Source: Nocardia rhamnosiphila NBRC 108938 (GTDB lineage Bacteria; Actinomycetota; Actinomycetes; Mycobacteriales; Mycobacteriaceae). Taken from it: a stretch of 64,000 bases of DNA. This document shows positions 19,206 to 27,265 of the stretch, one piece after another. Below the pieces are notes generated by a model. That model was not told the origin of the DNA. It searched no databases and was given only the letters and a program-made list of their open reading frames with translations. The position numbers were made by a program, and so were the translations under genes. The stretch covers positions 496,001-560,000 of the forward strand of contig NZ_JOAJ01000001.1 of assembly GCF_000720425.1 (NCBI RefSeq). The letters run 5' to 3'. The stretch's first letter is position 1; every line of letters starts with the position of its first letter.

Positions 19206-19619
19206 TTACCGGGGGTCGGCCCCGGCCCCGCCGCGGGAACCGGTCGACAGATGGCTGCCGACCCGCTGGACGGTGAGGTTCATCTCGTAGGCCACCATGC
19301 CGAGATTGGCGTCCGCGGCGGCCTGTACGGCGATGCACGCGTTGTCACCGGCCGAGGTGACGAACAGTACGGCGCGATCGAGCTCGATCACCGCCTGCCG
19401 TACGGCACCGCCTTCGAACCGCGCGCCAGCGCTCCGGGCCAGGCCGTGCAGGGTGGACGACATCGCGGCGAAATGCTCGGCCTCGGTGCGATCCATTTTG
19501 GAGGAGTGGCCCAGCAGCATTCCGTCGGTGGACAGTACGACCGCGAGGCGGACCCCCGCGAGTCGCTCGACCAGGTCGTCGAGCAGCCAGTTCAGGTCAC
19601 CTTGTGTGGAAGTGGACAC
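19206..19619 (-). CDS. cvnB: Conservon roadblock/LC7 protein, CvnB type
   Basis: A 137-residue roadblock/LC7 domain protein (LDDLVERLAGVRLAVVLSTDGMLLG at the N-terminus), the class that acts as activator or scaffold for Ras-like GTPases such as the adjacent CvnD. The start GTG directly abuts the cvnA TAA, which supports coupled translation. Confidence 0.9.
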   Translation of the reverse strand: MSTSTQGDLNWLLDDLVERLAGVRLAVVLSTDGMLLGHSSKMDRTEAEHFAAMSSTLHGLARSAGARFEGGAVRQAVIELDRAVLFVTSAGDNACIAVQAAADANLGMVAYEMNLTVQRVGSHLSTGSRGGAGADPR

Positions 19620-22031
19620 TTAGCCTTCCTGTTCATCCGGGGATGCGCCATCCGCCGCCGGGTTCCCGGCGCCGGTTTCTGCGGCGGGCAATGGCTTGCG
19701 GCCCTGCCGGGTGCCGTTCTCGATCGCCGACATCAGATCCCTGGCCTGTTCGGCCGAGCGTGGCCGCGCCGTTGCGGCGGTCTGGGCGACGTCCGAAACT
19801 TCCGGTCGCGGTGCGACTTTAGCCTGCCTGCTACGGCGGGGTAAAGCCGGACGACCGTCGGGCAGCAGGGTCGGTTCGGCGGTGGTCTCCGTGGCTTCGG
19901 GCCGGGCGGCCGGAACAGTGTCGGATGTACCGGTCGGCGCGGCGCCGGCCTGCTCGGCCCGATCGCCGGTGGGCTCGGTGTCGTGGGGCCGGTCGGCGAG
20001 CAGCGTCGCGAGGGCGGAGCTCTCGGGGAGGGGGTCGGTATGGCTCTCCGTGCCGCTCTCCGGCCCCGGGCCCGGGGTCCGCAGCCCGGTCAGCGGTGTG
20101 GTCTCCTCGGCGGGATCGGTCAGCAGGGTGGCGGGCACGATGACCACCGCCCGGACACCGCCGTATTCCGATTCCCACAACCGCACCGCGACACCGTGGC
20201 GGGCCGCCAGCTGCGCGACGACGAAGATACCGAGCCGCGAATCCTTCTGCAGGGACGCGACCTCGAAGTTCGGCGGGTTCTCCAGGAGTTCGTTCAGGCG
20301 CTCGCGGTCCTCTTCCGAGATGCCCATGCCCTGATCGGTGATCTCCACGGCCACGCCCTTGCCGATCACCGAACCGGTGACCTGGACCCGCGACTGCGGC
20401 GGGGAGAACGAGGTGGCGTTGTCGACGAGTTCGGCGAGCAGATGGATGAGGTCACCGACGGCGTTGCCGGCGATACGGAGTTCGGGGAGGCGGGCCAGCC
20501 GCACCCGGGTGTAGTCCTGGGTTTCCCCCACCGCACTGCGTACCAGGTCGACCAGCGGTACGGGGGCCCGCCACTGGCGGCCCGGTTTCCCGCCACCGAG
20601 GATGGTGAGGTTTTCGGCGTTGCGGCGTTCGCGGGTGGCCAGATGATCGAGTTTGAACAGGATGTCCAGCATTGCCGGGTCTTCTTCGCGCCGTTCGGCG
20701 TCGTCGAGGATCTCCAGTTGTTTGTGGACCACGATCTGGCTGCGGTGGGCGATGTTGAGGAAGATCGCCTTCACACCCTCCTGAGTGCGGGCCTCGGTGA
20801 TCGCGGCATTGACCGCCACGGCGTGCGCGTGTTCGAAGGCGGTGGCCACCGCCCCGAGTTCGTCCCGGCCGAAGTCGAGCTTCGCGGCGGCCGCGGTTTC
20901 GTCGATGTCCTCCCCGGTGCGCAGACGTTCGAGCATATCGGGCAGGCGTTCGTCGGCGAGGGCCAGCGTATGGTCGCGCAACCGCACCAGGCGATGGATG
21001 AACCGGTTGGCCAGGACCAGCGATACCCCGAACGCGGCCGCGGAGATCACCAGGACCGCCAGGCCGATCAGCAGCGACTGATTGGTGGTGCGGGCGGCGG
21101 CGTTCAGCGACAGCTCCTGCATGAGCTGGTTCTGGTCGTCCCAGAGGTTGAGCATCTCCTGGTTGACGTGGTCGGCTGCCGCCTGCCAGGCCGTCAGCTG
21201 CCCCGGCGAGAGCGCGGCCGCGGTGTTCTCGGCGTCGGCCCCTCCGACGCTGCGCGCGATGAGCGTGTTCTCGGTGCGGGCCAGCAACCGCCACTCCGGG
21301 CTGTCGACCAGGGTGCGCACCCGCTCGCCGATCTCCGGATCCAGCTGAGTGGCCAGCAGGGCGGTTTCGGTGTGGTAGAAGCCGGTCTGCTGGATGAATT
21401 CGTCGGGCAGTGCGACCGGGTTGCCGGTGCGCAGCGCCGCGCCGGCGAGGGCGTGACTGCGCGAAGCCGCTTCCAGCGCGTGCATGATGCGCGAGACCAG
21501 GCCCAGCTGGCCGACCGCCGCCGGGTCCTGTTCGAAGGTGTTCGACAGCTGGGCGCCGGTGCTGAAGGCATCGAGGACCCGGACGTAGAAGGTATAGGCG
21601 TCACCGGTCGGCACCGCGCGGGTGTCGACCGCGGTACGGATATTGCCGAGCTGCTGGGTGAGCGTGGTGAACGAGCCGACATCGTCGGTGATCTCCGCCG
21701 GCTGCAGTTCCCGGATCCGCTGAGCTCCGGTGACCAGGTCGCGGAGGGCTTGTTCGGTGTTGGGCCGGACCGCGGTGAGGGCGGCGGCCGCGGTGGGGTC
21801 ACCGGCGAGATGGGCGAGCGTGAGGCGGCGCTCGTTCTGGATCACCTCGTACACATCGCGAGTGGGGCCCGAGACCTCGCGTAACGCCTCGGTCACCTGC
21901 CGGTTGTGTTGTCCCTGGTCGATCAGATAGCCCGTCGCACCCACACCGGCCACCAACAGGGTCAGACTCGGGATGAGCGCGATGGCCAGGATCCGGGCGC
22001 GGACACCGAGCCTCGCTCTGAACATCGCCAC
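19620..22031 (-). CDS. cvnA: Conservon sensor histidine-kinase-like protein, CvnA type
   Basis: An 803-residue membrane protein. One helix near residues 13-37 and another near 320-342 flank an extracytoplasmic nitrate-sensor-like domain. A HAMP segment and a HATPase domain follow, with ELVDNATSFSPP (N box), DQGMGIS and RLGIFVVAQLAARHGV. No standard H-box HExxTP phosphoacceptor is evident, as in other CvnA proteins, so it may bind ATP without classical phosphotransfer. The C-terminal ~190 residues are Pro/Ala/Glu-rich and disordered. It heads the operon cvnABCD, and the divergent dehydrogenase gene shares its upstream region. Confidence 0.88.
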   Translation of the reverse strand: MAMFRARLGVRARILAIALIPSLTLLVAGVGATGYLIDQGQHNRQVTEALREVSGPTRDVYEVIQNERRLTLAHLAGDPTAAAALTAVRPNTEQALRDLVTGAQRIRELQPAEITDDVGSFTTLTQQLGNIRTAVDTRAVPTGDAYTFYVRVLDAFSTGAQLSNTFEQDPAAVGQLGLVSRIMHALEAASRSHALAGAALRTGNPVALPDEFIQQTGFYHTETALLATQLDPEIGERVRTLVDSPEWRLLARTENTLIARSVGGADAENTAAALSPGQLTAWQAAADHVNQEMLNLWDDQNQLMQELSLNAAARTTNQSLLIGLAVLVISAAAFGVSLVLANRFIHRLVRLRDHTLALADERLPDMLERLRTGEDIDETAAAAKLDFGRDELGAVATAFEHAHAVAVNAAITEARTQEGVKAIFLNIAHRSQIVVHKQLEILDDAERREEDPAMLDILFKLDHLATRERRNAENLTILGGGKPGRQWRAPVPLVDLVRSAVGETQDYTRVRLARLPELRIAGNAVGDLIHLLAELVDNATSFSPPQSRVQVTGSVIGKGVAVEITDQGMGISEEDRERLNELLENPPNFEVASLQKDSRLGIFVVAQLAARHGVAVRLWESEYGGVRAVVIVPATLLTDPAEETTPLTGLRTPGPGPESGTESHTDPLPESSALATLLADRPHDTEPTGDRAEQAGAAPTGTSDTVPAARPEATETTAEPTLLPDGRPALPRRSRQAKVAPRPEVSDVAQTAATARPRSAEQARDLMSAIENGTRQGRKPLPAAETGAGNPAADGASPDEQEG

Positions 22032-22191
22032 AAGTTAACCGTTCGACCGATTTCCTGCACATCGAATCCCATTGAACAGGACTCACTTTGACACCGAATC
22101 CGGCATATGCGGCGTGGCGGCGCCGTCGCCGTCCGGTGCGCCGCGGGTAGATTTGTCCTCACCTCGCGAATACCGACAGGTAGGAGGCGTA

Positions 22192-23745
22192 ATGCCCATA
22201 CCGGAAACCGAAGTCTTCGACCGGTTACGCACTCTGGTCGCGATCGATGATGCCGCCGCCCGCCCACCTCGGACGATCGACGAGGTCTTCACCGGCAAAC
22301 CGCTGGGTTCGGTGCCGATCGGTACGGCCGGGGATGTCGCCGCGGCCGTCGCCCGCGCCCGCGTGGCGCAGTCCCACTGGGCGGCCCGCCCGGCGCGGGA
22401 ACGCGCCCGGGTGTTCCACCGCTACCGGTCCCTGGTCGTGGCGCAGCGGGCGGCACTGATGGATGTGATCCAGGCGGAGACGGGTAAGGCGCGCTGGGCG
22501 GCCCAGGAAGAGGTCACGGGGCTGATGTTCGCCGCGCGGTATTTCGCGCGCGTGGCGCCCGCGCTGCTGGATGAGCGGCGGGTGCCCGGCGCCTTTCCGG
22601 TGCTGAACCGCGCGTTCGTCGATGCCCGGCCCAAGGGCGTCGTCGCGGTGATCGCGCCGTGGAACTATCCGCTGGTGCTGTCCCTGGGTGATGCGATTCC
22701 CGCGCTGCTGGCGGGCAACGCGGTGGTCCTCAAACCCGACAGTTCGACGCCGTTCTCCGCGCTCGCCGGCGCCGAACTGCTCTACCGTGCCGGGCTGCCC
22801 CGGGATCTGCTGGCGGTGGTCACCGGTCCCGGCCCGGTGGTCGGCGAGGCGATGGTGGACTGCGGTGACTATCTGATGTTCACCGGTTCCTCGGCCACCG
22901 GCCGGACGCTCGCCCAGCGGTGCGGTGCGCGGCTCATCGGTTTCTCCGCCGAGCTGGGCGGTAAGAATCCGATGATCGTCACCGAAGACGCCGATATCGG
23001 CCGTGCGGCGCGGGCGGCCGTCCGCGCGTGTTTCTCCAATGCCGGCCAGTTGTGCATCTCCATCGAACGGATCTACGTGCACCGTGCGGTGGCCGCGGAG
23101 TTCACCGAGAAGTTCACGGCCGCCGTATCGGCCGCAACGCTCGGTGCCGCGTACGACAACTCGATGGATATCGGCTCGCTCATCTCCGCGGCCCAGCTGC
23201 GTACCGTCACCGACCATCTCGCCGATGCCGTCGCCAAGGGCGCCGAAGTGCGCGTCGGAGGTGCGGCGCGACCCGATATCGGTCCGCTGTTCTTCGAGCC
23301 GACGGTGCTCACCGGGGTCACCGAGGAGATGGTCTGCGCGCGCGAGGAAACCTTCGGGCCGTTGGTCTCGATCTATCCGGTCGATTCCGTGGCCGAGGCG
23401 GTGGCAGCGGCCAACGACACCGAATACGGTTTGAACGCGAGCGTCTGGGCGGGTGGTCTCGCCGAAGGCGAGCGGATCGCGCGGCTGCTGAAAACCGGCA
23501 CGGTCTGCGTGAACGAGGGGTACGCGCCGGCCTGGGGGACGACCGCGGCGCCGATGGGCGGGACCGGGATCTCCGGGGTGGGCCGCCGGCACGGGCCGGC
23601 GGGGCTGCTCAAATACACCGAACCGCAATCGGTGGTCTCGACCCGTTTCCTGAACCTGGACCCGCCGCCACTGGTCCCCCGGGACCTGTGGCAGCGGGTG
23701 CTGATGACGATCGCTCGGTCGCTGCGGTTACTACCCGGCCGCTGA
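22192..23745 (+). CDS. gabD2: Succinate-semialdehyde dehydrogenase, GabD2-like
   Basis: A 517-residue NAD(P)-dependent aldehyde dehydrogenase, closely patterned on mycobacterial GabD2 (Rv1731, 518 aa) from the N-terminus (EVFDRLRTLVAIDDAAARPPR) to the end. Catalytic Glu254 (ELGGKNP) and Cys288 (GQLCISIERIYV) are present, as is the cofactor loop FTGSSATG. The start follows TAGGAGG by a few bases. A longer frame upstream is not family-like. It probably oxidises succinate semialdehyde to succinate. The convergent neighbour is a DUF779 protein, a family usually linked to aldehyde dehydrogenases. Confidence 0.9.
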   Translation: MPIPETEVFDRLRTLVAIDDAAARPPRTIDEVFTGKPLGSVPIGTAGDVAAAVARARVAQSHWAARPARERARVFHRYRSLVVAQRAALMDVIQAETGKARWAAQEEVTGLMFAARYFARVAPALLDERRVPGAFPVLNRAFVDARPKGVVAVIAPWNYPLVLSLGDAIPALLAGNAVVLKPDSSTPFSALAGAELLYRAGLPRDLLAVVTGPGPVVGEAMVDCGDYLMFTGSSATGRTLAQRCGARLIGFSAELGGKNPMIVTEDADIGRAARAAVRACFSNAGQLCISIERIYVHRAVAAEFTEKFTAAVSAATLGAAYDNSMDIGSLISAAQLRTVTDHLADAVAKGAEVRVGGAARPDIGPLFFEPTVLTGVTEEMVCAREETFGPLVSIYPVDSVAEAVAAANDTEYGLNASVWAGGLAEGERIARLLKTGTVCVNEGYAPAWGTTAAPMGGTGISGVGRRHGPAGLLKYTEPQSVVSTRFLNLDPPPLVPRDLWQRVLMTIARSLRLLPGR

Positions 23746-23756
23746 GACCGGCCGGG

Positions 23757-24173
23757 TCAGGTCGCGGTGCCGGGGCCGCCGCGCTTGCGGCTGTCGAGCG
23801 CGGCGGCTTCCGCGGCACTGAGCCGGCGGGTGCGGAGCAGGAAGACCGCGGCCTCTTCGGGCGGCGATCCGCCGTTCGAATCACCGCCGGCTGCCGGACC
23901 GGCGTCGGCGGGCACGTCCACGGTGAGATGTTCGCGCTCGAAACGGGTGTAGGCCTCCGTGCTCATCCACAGTTCGGTATGCCAGGCGAGGCGGCCGAAC
24001 AGAGTATCTCCCTCGGCGGCCCGGAAATCGCGGATCGGTAGCCAGTCCGGTTGCGGGTCGGCGGATTCGCGGTGCGGAAGGTACAGCAGGATGGGCCCGT
24101 GCTGTTCGATCAACTCGCGTAACGCGTTGCGGGCCCGATCCGTTACCGCGACCCGGTCGCTGCGATACGCCAT
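23757..24173 (-). CDS. DUF779-like protein lacking the usual cysteine motif
   Basis: A 138-residue protein. VAVTDRARNALRELIEQHGP matches the N-terminal helix of DUF779 proteins, and ELWMSTEAYTRFEREHLTVDV matches their C-terminal block. The family normally has an SGGCCDGSSPMC segment between them. Here that stretch is LPHRESADPQPDWLP, with no cysteine. A disordered Ser/Gly/Pro tail and a final LRTRRLSAAEAAAL follow. The start has GGAGCTGCTG upstream. It lies 11 bp from the convergent aldehyde dehydrogenase gene. The family call is by motif recognition and is moderately sure. Confidence 0.6.
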   Translation of the reverse strand: MAYRSDRVAVTDRARNALRELIEQHGPILLYLPHRESADPQPDWLPIRDFRAAEGDTLFGRLAWHTELWMSTEAYTRFEREHLTVDVPADAGPAAGGDSNGGSPPEEAAVFLLRTRRLSAAEAAALDSRKRGGPGTAT

Positions 24174-24494
24174 CAGCAGCTCCGTGCCGTGCCGTGGCAC
24201 CGCGGTGGCGTTGCCGAATCGATCCGATGAAACATCTCGCTCCCTTGTGCATCGCCGGCCCCGTATCGGACGGTCCGGGGATTCGATACACCCGCCGTCC
24301 GAGATACCGGCTCGTGGTGGCCGGCACTTTTGCGAACACATTCTTGCGTATTGCGGTCGCCGGAGCGAGCGGGTGTCCGTGAGCGGCCGAAAACGCTTGT
24401 GGTATGGCCTTGTGTGCTCGTGGGCCCGGAACGAGTGTGCGGCCGGGCCGTCCGGACGGGAGCTACGTCGCCTCGAAAATCATTGCGCACCAGC
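24174..24494. other. Intergenic region between a lipoprotein gene end and the DUF779 gene start
   Basis: About 320 bp. It must hold the promoter of the minus-strand DUF779 gene and the 3' end of the lipoprotein transcript. A short palindrome GTGCCGTGGCAC lies near 24184. No gene was recognised. Confidence 0.4.
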
Positions 24495-24803
24495 TCATTT
24501 GCGGATGAAGATACCCGCGACGTCGGCCCGCTCGATCGGAGTGTCGGCGTTGGCCTGCACGCTGCACAGCGCGTTGACCGCCGCGATGGACAGGTCCACG
24601 TTCGTGCCGCTCGGTTCCGCGCCCCGCTGCTCCTCCAGGAACTTGGTGATGGTGACGCGCTGGGTCTTCTGGTCCTGCTCCACGTACTCGCGGCACGGGG
24701 TGTCGCCGCCCTTGTTCATGGCCCGTTCGATTTCGGTACAGCCGGCCAGTGTGAGCACGGCGGCCGCGATCAACAGGCCCGCGCGGGCCTTCGTGGCATT
24801 CAT
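24495..24803 (-). CDS. Small secreted lipoprotein
   Basis: A 102-residue predicted lipoprotein. The signal peptide has the hydrophobic run AGLLIAAAVLTLAGC, with the lipobox ending at Cys. The mature part has two further cysteines (TPCREY and ALCSVQ) that may form a disulfide, and ends VAGIFIRK. The ATG was chosen because AGGAGG lies 10 nt upstream, while the in-frame TTG codons above it are too close. It resembles small acid- or stress-type periplasmic proteins of actinomycetes, but I do not recognise a function. Confidence 0.7.
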   Translation of the reverse strand: MNATKARAGLLIAAAVLTLAGCTEIERAMNKGGDTPCREYVEQDQKTQRVTITKFLEEQRGAEPSGTNVDLSIAAVNALCSVQANADTPIERADVAGIFIRK

Positions 24804-24894
24804 CGACAACAATCCTCCTGGTCGGCTCGGGCCGTGCGGTGCGAACCCGAGTCCAGTTCACTCTATGCCCGGCATACCCACCACGGCGGCCGGC

Positions 24895-25536
24895 TCACTC
24901 CGGCGGGAGAACGGGCGGTGATCCGGTGCCGGCGCCGAGAAATCCGGGAATGCCGTCGACCACCGAATCGACCAGGGCGGCTGCGGTCGTACCGAACAAG
25001 GTGCCGCGTTTGTCCAACTGACCGTCGAGCCACAACGACGCCAGACCGTGGCCGAGCGCCCAGAGCGTGAGAGTGGTCGGTTCGGCGCGTTCCGGCGGTA
25101 GTTCGCCGGCGATCACGCAGGCCTCGACCGCGTCGGCGAGCACGCCGAAGGCGGCTTCGCCGGCCGCGCGGGTGTCGGGGTGCTTCTCCGGCTGTGACAG
25201 TTCCGGGCGGAACATCAGCCGGAAGTAGCCGGGCTGCTCCCGGGCGAACCGGATATAGGACTGTTCCAGGGCGAGGAGTGCCGCGGTGGGGGAGCCGGCG
25301 GTGGCGCGGGCGGCCGAGAGTTGCTCGGTGAGCAAGCGGAAGCCCTGGGTGGCGAGATCGGCCAGCAGTGCCGCGCGATCGGCGAAATGGTGGTACGGGG
25401 CGCCGGAACTGACGCCGGCCTCCCGGGCGACCCGGCGCAGGCTCACCGCCGCGATGCCCTCGGTTTCGATGAGCCGCAGACAGGCGGCCAGCAGGGCATC
25501 ACGCAGGGCGCCGTGGTGGTAGGAGGTCCGGGTCAC
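24895..25536 (-). CDS. TetR/AcrR-family transcriptional regulator
   Basis: A 213-residue protein. The N-terminal helix-turn-helix (GIAAVSLRRVAREAGVSSGAPYHHFADR) is typical of TetR, and a helical ligand domain follows with a WHG-like C-terminal region (GHGLASLWLDGQLD). It is divergent from the epimerase-type reductase gene with 112 bp between starts. A perfect 6-7-6 inverted repeat in that gap is a good operator candidate, so it probably represses the reductase, itself, or both. Confidence 0.9.
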   Translation of the reverse strand: MTRTSYHHGALRDALLAACLRLIETEGIAAVSLRRVAREAGVSSGAPYHHFADRAALLADLATQGFRLLTEQLSAARATAGSPTAALLALEQSYIRFAREQPGYFRLMFRPELSQPEKHPDTRAAGEAAFGVLADAVEACVIAGELPPERAEPTTLTLWALGHGLASLWLDGQLDKRGTLFGTTAAALVDSVVDGIPGFLGAGTGSPPVLPPE

Positions 25537-25609
25537 CTTCTGAGGGTAAGCGCCGGGCGTTCCATGCCCGGACCGGGTCTGGACAGCGGATCTATGCGGT
25601 GCTTAGATT

Positions 25610-25628
25610 ATCTGAGCAGCGTTCAGAT
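25610..25628. promoter_or_regulatory. Inverted repeat, candidate TetR operator
   Basis: ATCTGA-GCAGCGT-TCAGAT is a perfect 6-bp inverted repeat with a 7-bp spacer, 20 bp ahead of the reductase start and 74 bp from the TetR start. It lies in an AT-richer patch that includes TTAGATTATCTGAG. Position and symmetry fit a TetR dimer site. Binding is inferred. Confidence 0.5.
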
Positions 25629-25648
25629 CAACACCCTCGAGGATGGAA

Positions 25649-26728
25649 ATGAGCACACGGGTACTGGTGACCGGCGCCACGGGATTCGTCGCCGGGCATG
25701 TCATCGCCGAACTACTCGATCACGGCTACGCGGTGCGCGGCACCGTGCGCGATCTCGGCGGCGCCGGCAGGCGGGCGCATCTCGTCGACTACGCCGCCCG
25801 CGTGGGCGGTGACCTGGAATTCGCCGCGGCCGACCTCGATCGCGATGCCGGCTGGGCCGAAGCCGTCGCGGGCTGTGCGCAGGTGCTGCATGTGGCCTCG
25901 CCCTTCCCGGCGACCCCGCCCGACGATGACAGCGAACTGATCCGCACCGCGGTGGACGGGACGCTGCGGGTGCTGCGGGCCGCGGCCGCCGCGCCCGGTG
26001 TGCGACGAGTGGTGCTGACCTCCTCGATCGCCGCGATCGCGCACGGGCATCGTGACGAGGCGGTGCGCACCGAGGCGGATTGGACTGTCGTGGAGCGCAG
26101 TCCGGCGTATCAGCGCAGTAAAACGCTGGCCGAGCGTGCCGCGTGGGAATTCGCCGAGTCCCTGTCCGCGACGCGTGGTCTCGAGCTGGTCGTGCTGAAC
26201 CCGGGAATGGTTCTCGGGCCGGTGCTGTCTCCGGCGACGAGCACCTCGCACGAACCGGTCCGCCGGCTACTGGCAGGCGCTGTTCCGGGTGTGCCGCGTG
26301 TGGGATGGTCGGTGGTCGATGTCCGCGATCTGGCGGTGGCGCACCGGTTGGCCATGGAGACCGCGCAGGCGGCCGGGAATCGCTACATCTGCGCCGGTGA
26401 CCACGTGTGGATGCGGGATATGGCGCAGATCCTGGCCGCGGCGTACGGGCCGCGCGGATTCCGCGTCGCCACCCGTGCGCTGCCCGATTCACTCGTACGC
26501 CTGGTGGCGCTGTTCGATCGCGGGCTGCGGCTGACGGTTCCGGCGCTGGGCAAGGTCGAGAGAGTGAGCGCCGCGCGAGCCCGGCGTGACCTGGGGTGGA
26601 CGATGCGCCCGGTGGACGACACGGTGCGTGATACGGCGGAGAGTCTGCTGCGTGCGGGGGTGGTGCCGTCGCCCGGGCGGGCCGGATCCGGTCCGAGTGC
26701 TCGCCCGGTGCCGGTAGCCGGGGTGTGA
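25649..26728 (+). CDS. NAD(P)-dependent epimerase/dihydroflavonol-4-reductase-like protein
   Basis: A 359-residue extended short-chain dehydrogenase. The Rossmann motif is VLVTGATGFVAGHV at the N-terminus and DLDRD follows strand 3. The catalytic Ser is in VVLTSSIAAIAHG and the YxxxK motif is YQRSK. The pattern fits dihydroflavonol reductase or 3-beta-hydroxysteroid dehydrogenase relatives acting on ketone or aldehyde substrates. The second ATG was chosen because GAGG sits 6 nt before it. It is divergent from TetR, and a 63-codon frame follows 10 bp after the stop. Confidence 0.85.
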   Translation: MSTRVLVTGATGFVAGHVIAELLDHGYAVRGTVRDLGGAGRRAHLVDYAARVGGDLEFAAADLDRDAGWAEAVAGCAQVLHVASPFPATPPDDDSELIRTAVDGTLRVLRAAAAAPGVRRVVLTSSIAAIAHGHRDEAVRTEADWTVVERSPAYQRSKTLAERAAWEFAESLSATRGLELVVLNPGMVLGPVLSPATSTSHEPVRRLLAGAVPGVPRVGWSVVDVRDLAVAHRLAMETAQAAGNRYICAGDHVWMRDMAQILAAAYGPRGFRVATRALPDSLVRLVALFDRGLRLTVPALGKVERVSAARARRDLGWTMRPVDDTVRDTAESLLRAGVVPSPGRAGSGPSARPVPVAGV

Positions 26729-26738
26729 GGGGTCCGAG

Positions 26739-26930
26739 ATGCTGATAGCGACATTGCTGATCACTCTGGGTGCGCTGGGGCGCCGATGGCGCAACGGCCG
26801 GCCGCCGCGGGCGAGTGCGTCGGCCCGGCCGGCGGAGGGAAGCCGATGGCGGGGTGTGCGGGTGGTGGTGCCGATCGGGCTCGCCTCGGCGGGCGGTCTC
26901 ACGGCTACTGTGGCGGCGGTCTGCTGCTGA
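26739..26930 (+). CDS. Possible small two-helix membrane protein
   Basis: A 63-residue frame 10 bp after the reductase stop, with GAGGGG 7-8 nt before its ATG. It has hydrophobic segments at each end (MLIATLLITLGAL and VVVPIGLASAGGLTATVAAV) around a basic middle. Composition suits a hairpin membrane peptide, and the spacing suggests cotranscription. No family was recognised and it may be a chance frame. Confidence 0.35.
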   Translation: MLIATLLITLGALGRRWRNGRPPRASASARPAEGSRWRGVRVVVPIGLASAGGLTATVAAVCC

Positions 26931-27265
26931 GGGTTCTGCGGAAAGCCGTGGCCATCCGGGCGGCAGCGTGCTTCCACCAGGCGTGTTCGCCGTGCAGCGC
27001 TCGGCCATCGGCGCGGCGGCTCGTCTCCCGGCGTGCGGTCATGCCGGTGTGGAAGAAATATGTTTTAGATCACAGTCGGTAGGGCCGGGCGGAGGGTCCG
27101 CGGAGACTCCGTTCCGCGGGGATCTGCCGGGCGTTGAAGGCTGATCGCATCGGCGTGCGCGACCCGGCGTGCCATCGAGGGTTTATCGAGTACTCTCGGT
27201 TACAGATAAAAGGTGTGTCTGTCATGATTGGCGACGACCCCGGGCACGAGCAGACGAGGAACGCA
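26931..27265. other. Intergenic region upstream of the monooxygenase gene
   Basis: About 335 bp without a supported gene. AT-rich patches at 27052-27072 and 27180-27212 stand out from the GC-rich background. The second contains the palindrome GAGTACTC (27188-27195) and is a plausible promoter or operator for the monooxygenase gene. Confidence 0.4.
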
